Positions 11,501 to 22,675 of a DNA stretch of 64,000 nucleotides are shown one piece after another. The notes beneath the pieces were generated by a model that searched no databases, had not been told where the DNA came from, and saw only the letters and a list, made by a program, of their open reading frames with translations. The DNA lies in the NCBI GenBank assembly GCA_947561715.1, contig OX387200.1, positions 5,024,501 to 5,088,500 on the forward strand. Reading direction: 5' to 3'. Source of the DNA: Ascidia mentula. Lineage: Eukaryota; Chordata; Ascidiacea; Phlebobranchia; Ascidiidae. Each line of letters begins with the position of its first letter. Position 1 is the first letter of the stretch. Both the position numbers and the translations under genes were made by a program.

Positions 11501-14500
11501 ATGTAGTACAGTGACGTACTCGCATTTATGCTGGATATGGTTGATGTTTTTAAGGTTGGAGTAAAAGATGGCCGCTTTTTTCGGAGTGTCTCAGTGTACG
11601 TAATCTGTATATAGCACAAAAATACTATTTAACAAAATTTGGATTAATAAATGTTTTTTGCTATCAAGATTCTTAAATAATCTAACAAAATGAGATGGCA
11701 TGCAATCCATGAAGTTAAACCAACAGCCGATACTTAAAGAAAAGGTTCCCACTAAAAAACGGTTGTTTCAAATTTATAGCACTATAGCACAAACCTGAAA
11801 GGAAGCGACGTTCGGGTTTGTGACGTAACCAGGCCATTTAACCACGCAATTTCCATTCTTGATAACAATACTCGGTTTGGGAGGCTGCAGGGTGATAAGA
11901 AGTGGAGTCGCTGAGTGAAACTGGTTCGGTTTGGAACGCTGGCAACCCTCGTACAGTGGCATCACCTGTAAAATGCGACATAACCTTCGTACCTGGGGTG
12001 AGGCTTACAGTAGAATATTTTATCTACCGCAATTTCATAAACTTTTCCCGATTCAAGATTAGAGATTGTTGTTTTGGTTTCTCCCGATAGAACGACTCTA
12101 AAAACGATAATACCTTGTAAATCATCATTAAACGAGAAACAAGTTGGCCAGTGAACAGTTTGATACTTAATTCCTTGTTGAAACGTTTACATGACAAAGT
12201 ACGTTGCTAACCACCTGACAAGTTTAATAACATGTAGTAGCAAACTCATGCGTTGTTACACATTTTGAAAGATAGACGAAGTTGGCTCATACACATTTTT
12301 GCATTTTTGTGTTATTGTCAAATTGGACAACACTTATAATGCAACACCCTAAAAAGCATAACTACAGTCAAGAAATGACGCAACAACACAGACTACACTG
12401 TAAACATTTCCACTTCAAGTTGTTTACGTGTAAAAATGATCGCATGTGGTTTATAGGAGGGCAAATGAGCGTATAATGATAGCTTTAATGAATTCAGTCA
12501 ATATGCATGATACTTCCAACCCCAACTGTCAAGAGTTATTTTCTTCATTACCTGTTCATTGCTCTCTATCTTGGCGATGCAGACACAGTAAGATGATGAC
12601 GTATCAGGGTACACACAGAAACTGTGTGCGCCAATATGATCGACTAACGCTTAACTACGTCTTTTAAAATGGTTGTCTACTAACTTTGATTGGTTGTTGT
12701 AAAAAACTTTGTGAGGAAACGAAGTTGATACGCGATCTAACTTCCAACTGATGTGAATCTTTGAACCATCACAATCATCTCGTTTCACACTTGCCACGGA
12801 AGTTGGTGCAGTCGGTACTACAAAACTTGCCTTTTAATTGTATCAGTTTACTCATCATAAAAAATAGTTCAAGGACTAACAATCGGTGTGTCTGCGTGTT
12901 GCAACGTACGAAAGTTTCCAATAAAAACACACGATTGAATTAGGAACAACAATTTAGATTTGCAAATTGATGTGAATTTAAAAAAAGTTATTTTGGTGGT
13001 TTGGTCTTTAACACTTTAAGTGTATTCGTTGGAAAAATTGGACATTGTGGAATATACACGAAGTTACCTGCGCAAAGACGAATACCACATATGTATTATG
13101 AACACATACGTTTTGTTATGGTGTACACCTGACTCAGTACTGGAGAAGGATCGAAGGAATTAGTTGCATGACACTGAAATTTTTGTTGAACCACATCCTG
13201 GCACAATGTTCCATAAACGGTTAGAACTGCAGTTGTTTGGTAACTGTGATTTGAGTACGTCACACTCTGTAAACAGAAAAAGTGTTGCAAGGATGAACAC
13301 ACAACATACAAAACATCCAATAGTACCTGGTATTGACTTGTTTGGGGTAAATTTGTGTTATTTGAAAATTTCCAAACCACTGAGGGTTTGGGCCCACCAT
13401 TAAACTTGCAAGAAAATGTTGCAAAATTTTTACTTGTAGTGAGATTTGTATTGGCATTCCATACTGATTCGGAACGTCCTGGAATGAAAATAGTTGTCAG
13501 TAGACATTAATTGGGTACCCTTTTTTGCCAAAACTTGTGAGATTATAAATTGTCCAATGACAATATATAAGCTTATTTCTGTGACAATAATGCACAATAC
13601 TTTAAACTAAGATAGCAAAAATGACTTGATATTTAAAATTTCACAACACACTCTATAAAAACCCCAAAGGTTACAAACCTTGCACAGTAATATTGGTGGA
13701 GGCTGTAATGGTTTGCCCATTTACAGTGGATGAACATTTATATTTACCGCTATCACGGAAGAGTGGCTGCAAAAAGTTATTAAACATCAAAAATGAAAAC
13801 ATTTTCGTTGCATGTTAAATATTAAGGCAACAAGGCTCTGATTTTGAGTCAGCAGATTTTTAGAAAAATCGATTTTGCTTATATGCTACAAACATCATGT
13901 GCCATAAGCTAATAAACCTGTTGACATCAATTAGAGGCTTGTTGCTTCCTTAACACACATAAAATGATTTGAAAAAAAGACAATGCCTACAGAGGCCAGG
14001 TAATTTTTGTTGCAGATAGAAGATTTTAGAACAAAAACCAGAAACACAAATATGCACACAAGAATCACAGCAAGCATTTACCTGGTTAAAATGTAAACAA
14101 GCCTTGTTTGAAGATTGGAAAAATGTTTGGTAAATGCCACTCATGGGTAACGAAACCCATTTAGGTTTTGGCAATGGATTTCCATAACCTGTGCACCCAA
14201 CTGCACAGTTTGTTATATCATCAAATCGATTAACAGTAAAGGATTCAGTCGAAACTATCAGAAGGGCTGTTATTTATAAATAAAGTGTTTAACTAGAGTA
14301 ACTTTTCAATGAAAGTTTAACCCACCAAGCACATTAATATCAATATATTCTGTTATACTGATGCTGGTTGGAGGACCAATGCTGCATGTGGCTGAAAATC
14401 TGGTGCTGTTTTGCAAAGCAGTACTTCTTAATCTGCAAAAAGTTTTATTTAGGGGATAAATCCATTTTTTGTAAAAACTGTAATTTAAATACAAAAGTGA

Positions 14501-17500
14501 TGGGAATAGTTGAAGACTTACAAATAATTGAAGGTTTTGTCTAGAAGTAATATTGGAGACCAATTGTGGGTTTTTGAGCCCATTGTCAAGTGACAATTTA
14601 CTTGTTTCGTCAATGGATTGAGCACTCGAACATTAATTGTCAAACTTTCACCTTTTTTCACCTCCACAGACGATTTTGTATCAATTGTCAAAGTTCCTAA
14701 TAATGTTGACCACCAAAGATTGCATGTTGATTGTTTAAAATACAACAAGTTAAATTTAGCATCAGATTAGAAAAACAGTTGAAATATTAGTAAATATACA
14801 ACATATTGTTAAACAGTACAAAAAATACATATTTCCACACATACTTGAAGCACACCGTGGACCAAAGTAGTAATTTGTACAAGTACAAGTATAACTGCAT
14901 CCTAGTGGATGACAAGTCCCACCATTTGCACATTGATGATTTGTACAACTAGAATGCCCATACACTGCATAGAAAAACAGTACAATATAAAATCAAAAAA
15001 CTGCTCCATATTAATGTTTTTTTTAAACAAAGCGATCTGTGACAGCTCGGATGGATTTTAGTAAGAAAAATATATTTCGCCTAAACAGCATCATCAATTT
15101 CTCCAACTTATTCAAATAATTATATCGTTATGGTGTGCGATCGACAGCCTGCCAAGGGCCTTTGGTTTTCAAACTGATCCAGTTTTTTATTCATTAATTA
15201 CATTGCTCCACATTAGTAAAATTCTACCTTTCTTTTCACAAACAAACTTTGCTGTTGTTCCAGTGCAACCATATGCAAACAGGTCATTGGTTGCTTGTTT
15301 GGAAATCACAGCACATGTATCTCCACTTCTACGAGCAACTAAATAAGCAATAACAGATGATAAACCAGGGGTTAACGAGCAGCATCATGATATGGCAAGT
15401 GATGTCAAAATTTGTAAACTGGAATGTTACTTTAACAAGAATGTGAAGTGACCTGGATTCTGACATTCACCATCAACAATTGTTAAACAGGTTTATTTGT
15501 GAAGGATAGTTACCCAAACATATTATACTGTCACATACTACACAACCAATATCAGTAAATGAAAGATTCACTTGCTTCATACATAAAGTTGTGATCCCTT
15601 GCACAGTATTATAATTTACAATCAAATATCAGGTAAGGCCAATATTGCAAACCTTTTATAGCAAAATATTAATGTTATAACTACATATGTCACAATACAA
15701 CTTTATACCCTTACAATTTGGAAGAGAGGTATTTCCTTGTAGTAATGTGTTGTCATCCCACTGCCACATTCCATCTTTTTTAGAAAGACCAATAAAATAC
15801 CACGACATTGTTAACTGGTCTTTAACATTAGAAAATGCAATGCCTGAAGATAAAATTGCCAATCTTGCTCTTTTTCCACCACAAAAGCTTTCAGCTTGGG
15901 TGCGTGTTACTGTATTTGGTGATATGAAGTATTGACATGATGAGGAAGTAGGTAGTCTTCTCCAGTTGTCTAAAAAAAGTTGTTATTATGATTTTATCCA
16001 TTTCTTGAAACAAAAATTTATTTACAAACAGAATTTGCCATTATTTGCTTTTTACTGAGTTTTTTTTCAAATAAACTGGCTCGCGATAAATCACCACATA
16101 AATTACAACGCCGACTCTGATGATAAATTACAAAGACAAAACTTGATTTTTTGCAACATCACAGAGCTACTGAATGTAAATGTCAGAGTATTTACAAAAC
16201 TACAACATGTATTGATTTTAAATTAAAGTGTACAAAATTTAATAAAACATAATTTAGGGTGATGAAGAAGTCTTATTTTCTTATACAAACAAAATATGGA
16301 ATATTTTTTTTACAATCGGTGCGTACTGAAGCCACTTGTAAAACACAGCAGCTAACATATCAAGTAAACTTATTAAAAGTTAAACAACTAATAAAAGGGA
16401 AAAGAAAACATATTTTCCTTCTCATATATTTCATACATCTTATATTGTTCATACATTTTACCAAAAATTAAAGGTAATACACTGCTTCATATAGGTTTGT
16501 TTTTATCAGTAGAAGAACATAGAAATCACATCCAAATACTGGTATAAATATTGCAGTATATTTAACTTTTTTAACCTACTAACAATATATTTGCTGTGGG
16601 TTCTTTTTTACTACTGTTATTTAGTATCAGGCACTCTTTATATAGAATGATAACAATTTAAAGAAATTCTTTCGTCGGAAACAGTCAGAAACTAGCTTTT
16701 ATGTTATTCAACACATTCTCATCTTTTTTCAAACAGAAATTAGTTTTAAACCACAATATAAAATCTTACTTATACAACTGGGTATTCTATTACTCCATCC
16801 ACGTTCTGCACACGTTGAAGTTTTTTCTCCAAACACTATGTAGTCAGAATCTGAACATGAGAATGAACACTTGGTACCAAATCGACATTGTGTGCCACTG
16901 CATTGTGGGCAACGAGCTACCAATCTGCTTGCTTGAGGTCGTGCACAAGTAATAGCTGCAAAAAGTATAACCATAAAAAAATGTTTAAAACATCCCCAAA
17001 AAATCTAATTAACATGCAGATGCAACTAGAGTCGTTCTACCCTCTGTGTTCAGTTCCTGTTGCTCAATTAAAACCATTGCAATCTACATTAAGTCATATC
17101 TATAATTTAGGATTAGGAAGTGTTTACCGCTTACCAGCCTTTTCTGAATGCAAGCAGAATGTAAAAGGTGCAACTGTTGACATTAGTATAGATAAAAGGT
17201 AACTAATCCATAGTAATTATAGAATCCTAGCTTTATCATGTCAAAGGTAAACAAGAGTCTACCAAATTCATTCTGTAAAGGTATTGGACTTAAAATAATG
17301 TAAGACTAAGACAGTAGACAGACAGGAAAAGTAAAAGTTATTTCAATGAGTATATTACAAAAATATAGTATGAGTGTATTTTGTTTTTTGTAATATTAGT
17401 GCAGCAATAACTAAAACAGCCGTCAACCGATAATGTTTTAGTGAGCTGCAGACAGGACCACGTTTTTGACCGATTCGGTCTCATCATTGTAGATCTGGTG

Positions 17501-20500
17501 ACTTACCACAATACTGCCAGCTAAATATACAGGAAAAGACTTTAAATTATGAAGTTTCCGTCAGTTGTTGGGTACCAGGCTAAGAACAGTAAGTTATACC
17601 TGTGCACTGGGGAGCTGTTGGAGTCCAGCCAGAAATTGTACAGCGAGAACTTGTTGTTCTTGAACTTAGTTTGTAACCAGAGGAGCAAGTAAAATCACAT
17701 ATTGTGCCATAAGCGCATGAACCATCACTACACTGTGCGTTGCAAGTGATTGGTTGCATATTAACACCTCTCTGAAGTACTGGACATCCTGTAAAAAAGC
17801 AAAATCTAAATGTTTTTTTCACTATCAATATATATTATTTGATTGTACTGATTCTCTTTTGAAACAAATCTGTTTATTTCTGCACTACACCTGTTTAAAC
17901 TTTTTGGTTTTACCATGAAAGTCTTTGTAAACCCTTAATAACCCTTCTTTCCAGGTTGAGCAATGCTGTACTAATCAAAATGGTGCTCAAAAAAGTTTAG
18001 AACAGATATATTTTTGCAACTAGGTCAGTTAGTGTGCACTCAATAAAATACCTGTGCATCGGGGTGCTGTTGGATTCCATCCAAACCTTCCACACCAGGA
18101 ACTTGCTGTTGAACTTAGCTTGTAACCAGGGGAGCATGTAAAGTCACATTTAGTGTTGTAGTTGCATGTGCTCGAAGTGCATTGTGGATTGCAAGAAACT
18201 GATTGCATATTAGTGCCAGGTTGCAGTGCTGGACATGTGATAGCTGTTAATCAAAACAATCCATTAAAAATTTGTCTAGTTGAACATTATCCTCAACCAT
18301 TAGCAGGGTTGCTTACTATCTAGAAAATTAAAAAGTGCTTATTTATAAGCATACTGTGATAAACGTGTTACAGCAAGCTTTGATGACAAAAAAGGTCATC
18401 TTGTGTTGTAATTCATAATGAGCTCCTTTGACAATTTACCAAGTGGGTAAATAAAAATCATTTGTAACCAAACAGGTCATCAATAAGAAAATTTTTTGTC
18501 TTGTCCAAAGGTAACGCAGGCCATAAGGGCAAAAATTGGTGAGTCATGACAATGGCAAAAATTACACTCACAAAAGATATGTCAGCTTGAGCAATGCAGC
18601 TTATGATTTATCGATTTAGTCCTTTAAGTACTAGTTTGTAACACAAATAATTTCCAAATTAAGTTACGTAACATTGTACAACTAAGCTAAACCTTGAAAT
18701 TTAGGTAATTTAAAATAAACAGGCATTTTGTGCAATAGAAAATACATTTTTTAATATTCACGCCTTATCCCACTTGACTTAAACACACCACATAAACTGT
18801 TGATGCTGAGATAGAGTTACGTGAATGTTTGACAGTATGTAATACCATTGTTATTTAAGCTTAGTTTTTTTCTTTCCTATAGATATTCAAGGTATTTTTG
18901 TACAAACTTACAATGTTTGAGAATCTTAGAAATGCCTCAGACAAACATCTGGAATACTTTTAGCTATATTAGGATTATAAGTTTGCAGCCAAACACCTGT
19001 GCACTGGGGAACTGATGAAGACCATCCTGAAAATCCACACACAGAACGTGTTGGTGAACTTGATAGTTGGTAACCCACTGAACATGAAAATCTACATACT
19101 GTCCCATAACCACATTTAACACCATTACATGGCGGATCGCAAGAGACAGATTGCATGCTTGTGCTTGGTTGAAGTGCTCGACATGTGATTGCTGTTAAAC
19201 AAAAAAATTTAAACAACCTTTAGTTGAACCTCACTCATAGCTGTAAGGGTTAAATGATTTCTTGAACATTTTTCATACTTTACCTTTATTACACTAGACT
19301 TCCACCATGTTAAAGTTTATAAATGTAAATGATCATTCAGACAAACTTTAACACCATTATGTTTGTAATATCAATACAGTAAGCTTGCAGCCAAACCAAA
19401 TACCTGTGCACTGGGGAGGTAATCGAGTCCATGTGGAACTTTTACAAACAGAACTTATTGCTGAGCTTAGTTTGTAACCAGGGGAACAAGTAAAAGTACA
19501 AGTTGTATCATACGAACAAACACCAGCACTACAGGATGGGGCACAAGAGGCTGGTTGCATGTTTGTGCTTGGCTGTAGTGCTGGACATGTGATTGCTGAA
19601 AACAAAACAAGAAATTAAAAATAATGAAGTATAATAAATTTAGGGGGAAATGAGTTACATGTGCACTTGAATGGTTACAGCATAATTGAAATGTTAAATA
19701 AATAACGTTCTGTAATAAAGCCTTATCATTGCTATGAATTGCAGGTTTTCAGTAGTAGGCAATTTTGAAATAACTAAAATGGGGTGGACAACCTGGCCCA
19801 AATATCCCCCAAATTTTTTTTATCCTCAACACCAACCAACCAACAACAAAATGGTGCAATTGCTTCATTAACAATTTAAATTTTGGCACAGGTTTATTTA
19901 GCAATATTTCGGACAATATTTTCATTTAAAATTGACAACCCATCCGAACAGTACATTTTCTATATATTTTTTGGGAAAATATTGGGAATCTACAGTTATT
20001 CTTGCTACACTTGCCTACGCATTGTGGTTCTGGGCTCCATACTCCATTTGTGCATGTTCTTGTATTGACTGTTATTATGTAACCCGACTGGCAATTGAAG
20101 TCACATGTTTGCCCATTGTTGCATGAAGATGTTAGGCACGTACACCCAGGAAATACTTGAAGTGGTGACGACACAGCAGGTGTCGTCAATGATGGACATA
20201 CTGGAAGGTGAAAGTATATTCAGATACAAGTGATAAAGAAAATGTCTTACAAATAAAATTGTGTTCTGTTTCTTTAACAAACAAGTAGATAATGTTCAAT
20301 TGTACAAACATGCAACAAGTTATGCTTGGTTGATGGTAAAATACTAATACACTTGGATACAGAGTTTTTGGCAAAATCCACATATCTGTCTGTGCAATAT
20401 ACAAATTTATGTACAAATGTTAATAGTTTGGTTTAAACAGGGCAACAACCAGCTATTTTTGTCATATTGAAACAATACACCAAATTATAGCATTAGTATT

Positions 20501-22675
20501 CGCACAGACTTCTATGTAACATAGGTTCATATGTAAATCAAGTTTGCCGAAAATTCTGTGACCCGGTGCTTTATGTTTCATGTCAACATTGGGTCCGATG
20601 TCACAATGCTGCAGGTAAAAATTGCTTGAAAATGCATTGGTATAGAAAAGGTTCTTCAATAACATGAATGCAGTGCAGCGAATAACCTTTTTGCAGAAAC
20701 ATTTTTATGTTTAGGCAGAGCAAAAATTCAAAAGAATGTAAGTACGAAGCACCAAAATAAAAACTTATGTTTAGATGAAGAAAAAAGCTTTTGGAATTAA
20801 TGGCAACTAACACATCTGGCAGCTACTTTGCTTTAGTGTGCACTTTCATTGTGACAATTTAGTCTTGATAGCATCGAAAGTAACAGTAGATGGACACTAA
20901 AATTTGGATATTATTTGCAGGACTTCCAAACCGACCTAGAGAATTAGGAGAACACATTTATTGATTGAGTGACTTGTTTCATATTCACCTTAGCAAAAGC
21001 GCACGTCACAGCCGTGCAACCGCTAGACGCGATAATTGCCAGACGTTTTTCTTTGCCTACACAAAAGTTTCTGGTGCTTGATACATATGTTTCTCGATAA
21101 TTTCAACTTTGTCTATGTTTGAAATTTTCCCAAAAAAGGAGTTACTGCTGCGCTACACGCGTTTAATCAAACAAGTTCGATCTATGTCAATGCATTTTCA
21201 GCCCATCTATTACCTGCAGCATTGTGACGTCAGACCCATTGATGACGCGAGGTCAGAACCATAAATTAGTGTTTTCTCGAATGATGAGCAAAAAAGAATT
21301 CATCTCCGGAATTTCCCCAAAGTGAAAAAGATGTCAATCGCCGACAATTGATGTTTATAATGCAGTAGGTATACGTGTCCCATAGAAATCAGTCACGAAG
21401 GCCCATTATAGTATTTTACAGTGTCGAATATTGTTCAAGACGAATGAATTCACGCATAAACAAATTTAAATATTACCGGTACAGTTTCTTATTTTATTTT
21501 TAAACATTTTAGCTGGGATTGAAAACTTTTCATTTTCGTTTATCTTGTAGTAAATACTTATTGTATTTATTTTCCCTATGCTTTTGCTTTGAACGTCGCT
21601 TGTGTTTAATAAGGGATGTTTTTTTTGCTTGCAATAGAAAACTAAAAACATTATCGCACGTGGGATCATAGAATAGAATACACGATAGAAGTATTTTATG
21701 TTCCATGAATATTGTAAACAAATTCGATATTTTAAAATGTTTGCGGTTGATGTATTTAAACTGAATGGCAACAGGCCCAACAAGTAGGACTCTTCTGCCG
21801 AATTTTCTACGTCTGTCAGCTTTAGCAATTAACAATATGAACAAGCTTCTTATAATTTTAAGAAATACCATTATCTGTAGATTTCGTAGTTGTGTTTACT
21901 TTGTTTAGCTCACAAGGAACTGACAAGAACACAACGGTTAAAACCAACGATAGAAGCATATGTCCAGGCTTTGAAAGTATATAAAAAGCAAATCATGTAT
22001 CTGTTTCCTGAGAAAAACATGTCAATACAGCAAGCTTGCGGAATTCAAAATACGAACAAATCAAAACACTGGAAAAAAAGTGTGATATTTATGCACTGGA
22101 ATAGCATAAGTGTTATATTAAATAAATAATGTTCTGTAATAATAAAGCCTAGTCATTGCTGTGGACTGCACGTTTTCAGTATTAGGCAATTTTGAAACAA
22201 TTTAAAACAGAGGTGTACAACCTGTGGTCCAATAATCCCCTAAATTTTCACCCTTAACACCAACCAACAACAAAATGCTGCTATTGCTTCATTACCAAAT
22301 AAAATTTTGGTACAAGTTTAATTAGCAATAATTCGGACAATATTTTCAAATGAAATTGACTTGAAGTTTTGAAAGCAAGCTTGTATGTGGATCAAGTTTG
22401 CCGAAAACTCTGTGTCCCGGTACCGTTGCAGACGAAAGTAAGCATTTTTGGAAATTTCCCTAATTTTATATACTTGTTGCGCAACGCTGCTTTTTTGCAA
22501 GATTTATCTTAATACGGAAAGATGTTGATAATGGTCATGTATTTTCAAACTTTTGAAATAGCCTATCTTATTTAGCAAAAATATAAATAGTTAATACAAT
22601 ACGTGCCAGAATATACTCACATGCCGTAATTTCCAGTGCGAAAAATGCAAAAATATAAATCAATATCGCCAACAT
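3070..22675 (-). CDS. Receptor-type tyrosine phosphatase with sushi, lectin, EGF, Ig and FN3 ectodomain (copy A)
   Basis: This is a multi-exon gene of about 1,800 residues, read from high to low coordinates. The order is signal peptide (22621-22675), six sushi exons, C-type lectin domain, EGF, three Ig-like domains, FN3 domains, a seventh sushi, a transmembrane exon (9035-9146), and phosphatase domains D1 and D2. Stop codon at 3070-3072, where the ending ([10 protein letters not shown]) matches the usual end of a receptor phosphatase D2. Most neighbouring exons agree in phase; sushi, lectin and EGF exons are all phase 1-1. Phases do not join at three places (juxtamembrane, D1-D2 linker, within D2 between 4267 and 4693), so small exons are missing from my model. 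It would be a type I surface protein. D1 lacks the catalytic Arg and D2 lacks a proper WPD loop, so catalytic activity is doubtful. The family call is firm; ligand and function are unknown. Confidence 0.85.
5080..5160 (+). repeat. Dispersed CCTGAGGAAG...CGAAACG repeat
   Basis: The sequence CCCTGAGGAAGTC, a short stem, then CACGAAACGTTGG and CAATAAAC lies in a phosphatase intron. The same pattern (CCTGARGAAGC, short stem, CGAAA, then AATAAA) recurs near 41010, 45310-45360 and 59853. It resembles repeat ends scattered through many animal genomes; which element family it belongs to I cannot tell. Confidence 0.45.
6133..8517 (-). CDS. Juxtamembrane and phosphatase D1 exons of the copy A receptor
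   Basis: Exons: 8411-8517 (juxtamembrane, ending FRREFE), 8220-8319 (KNRF), 7608-7684 ([14 protein letters not shown]), 7411-7545 ([20 protein letters not shown]), 6965-7099 (KCHQYWP), 6754-6896 (WPDHGIP, VVHC), 6306-6441 (loop) and 6133-6236 (QYVFLH). Phases join cleanly throughout. All classical receptor-phosphatase motifs are present in order except one: the signature loop reads [10 protein letters not shown], with Gln (codon CAA) where catalytic Arg should be. Loss of this phosphate-binding Arg normally abolishes catalysis while possibly allowing substrate binding, so D1 looks like a pseudophosphatase with an intact WPD loop and Cys. Confidence 0.88.
9035..9146 (-). CDS. Transmembrane exon of the copy A receptor
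   Basis: The exon encodes a short Ser/Pro-rich stretch followed by about 22 hydrophobic residues ([20 protein letters not shown]) and a basic stop-transfer end MCRR. It begins in phase 1, matching the sushi exon before it. Its position between ectodomain modules and phosphatase domains fixes the topology as single-pass type I. It ends in phase 2, which does not match the next exon found (8411-8517), so one short juxtamembrane exon is probably unrecognised between 8518 and 9034. Confidence 0.8.
9438..9629 (-). CDS. Membrane-proximal sushi exon, a recent copy of sushi exon 18052-18243
   Basis: This 192-bp phase 1-1 exon encodes one sushi module with eight cysteines ([11 protein letters not shown], then APQC). 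It is about 91 percent identical by eye to exon 18052-18243, and the similarity continues through intron flank to about 9761 (equivalent to 18377). It sits between the FN3 exons and the transmembrane exon, far from the main sushi array, and looks like an exon copied together with its intron edge. Because both sides are phase 1 the insertion keeps the frame. Confidence 0.78.
9914..11965 (-). CDS. Fibronectin III exons of the copy A receptor
   Basis: Exons: 11795-11965 (PPKPSI, GNCVVKW), 11376-11604 ([19 protein letters not shown], a typical FN3 F-strand), 10885-10981 (ends NGPI), 10645-10669, 10487-10590 (HYIAAAI) and 9914-10161 ([15 protein letters not shown]). The last four form the membrane-proximal FN3-like domain typical of receptor phosphatases (nGPI ... 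yiaA ... Lqpgt.Y). The 25-bp exon 10645-10669 encodes only about eight residues but is needed to join phases on both sides. Exon 11795 lies just inside the large duplication; everything from 11604 downwards is single-copy in this window. Confidence 0.75.
12000..13100. other. Receptor intron, no exon supported
   Basis: This is the intron between the last Ig exon and the first FN3 exon; both flanks are phase 0. At about 13076 unit A lacks roughly 345 bp that unit B has at 25853-26197, including most of a lectin exon pair. Only the last dozen bases of the second lectin exon (GCGCAG and its donor) remain here. Otherwise AT-rich without recognisable content. Confidence 0.5.
13129..14696 (-). CDS. 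Three Ig-like domains of the copy A receptor, two exons each
   Basis: Exon pairs: 14522-14696 with 14326-14432 ([21 protein letters not shown]); 14092-14266 with 13679-13766 ([13 protein letters not shown], then DSGKYKCSS); 13327-13478 with 13129-13266 ([18 protein letters not shown], then FQCHATN). Each shows the Ig pattern of Cys, Trp and a second Cys in a Y/F-x-C strand. All phases join (1-2, 2-1, 1-0, 0-1, 1-0, 0-0) when donor GTGGGT at 14325 is used. Each domain is interrupted by an intron, unlike the sushi and EGF modules, which are single exons. Confidence 0.8.
14845..14964 (-). CDS. EGF-like exon of the copy A receptor
   Basis: This 120-bp phase 1-1 exon encodes one EGF-like domain with the usual six cysteines: CTNHQC, NGGTC, CSYTCTC and GPRC. 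It follows the lectin domain and precedes the Ig exons. Unit B keeps an intact counterpart at 29926-30045. Confidence 0.82.
15228..15969 (-). CDS. C-type lectin domain exons of the copy A receptor
   Basis: Two phase 1-1 exons. Exon 15715-15969 carries the first half ([35 protein letters not shown]); exon 15228-15338 carries the second ([22 protein letters not shown]). The Cys-x-(W/F)IGL-Cys-Cys order and the final FVCEK are diagnostic of a C-type lectin fold. I do not see the EPN or QPD plus WND calcium-binding motifs, so classical sugar binding is not assured. Confidence 0.82.
16770..20200 (-). CDS. Array of six sushi exons, copy A
   Basis: Six phase 1-1 exons in protein order: 20015-20200, 19404-19595, 18997-19191, 18052-18243, 17600-17788 and 16770-16955, each 186-195 bp. 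Each encodes one sushi (CCP) module with eight cysteines in place of the usual four; the extra four fall between the first and second canonical Cys (for example [17 protein letters not shown] before TFTC). Most start ITC and end PQCTG. The first exon appears to end at a GC donor (GTAG/GCAAGT). This array lies in the nearly identical part of the duplication. Confidence 0.85.
19665..19945. repeat. Intronic segment paralogous to 22090-22362
   Basis: About 280 bp here, from the AAATAAATAACGTTCTGTAATAA region to the CGGACAATATTTTC region, match 22090-22362 with moderate divergence. Both are present again in unit B (about 34762-35042 and 37187-37459). Both contain a line resembling hAT ends (GGTGGACAACCTGGCCC, GGTGTACAACCTGTGGTCC), so an old transposon may be included. 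Confidence 0.5.
21003..22015. repeat. About 1.03-kb repeat, copy 2 of 3
   Basis: This lies in intron 1 of the copy A receptor and matches 352-1385 (more diverged) and 36100-37112 (nearly identical because it lies in the duplication). Its bounded ends suggest a discrete repeat. Confidence 0.6.
22621..22675 (-). CDS. First coding exon (signal peptide) of the copy A receptor
   Basis: ATG at 22675-22673 opens a 55-bp exon encoding [18 protein letters not shown], a hydrophobic leader of 18 residues, ending at a clear GTGAGT donor. It ends in phase 1 and so joins in frame to the first sushi exon (20015-20200) after a 2.4-kb intron. The reading frame, hydrophobicity and phase all agree with this as the start of the receptor. 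The same exon exists at 37712-37766 in unit B. Confidence 0.72.

Noticed and set aside
13164-13403. Plus-strand frames over the Ig exons (and their counterparts at 26284)
   Set aside because: Antisense shadows of Ig exons; duplicated only because the locus is duplicated.
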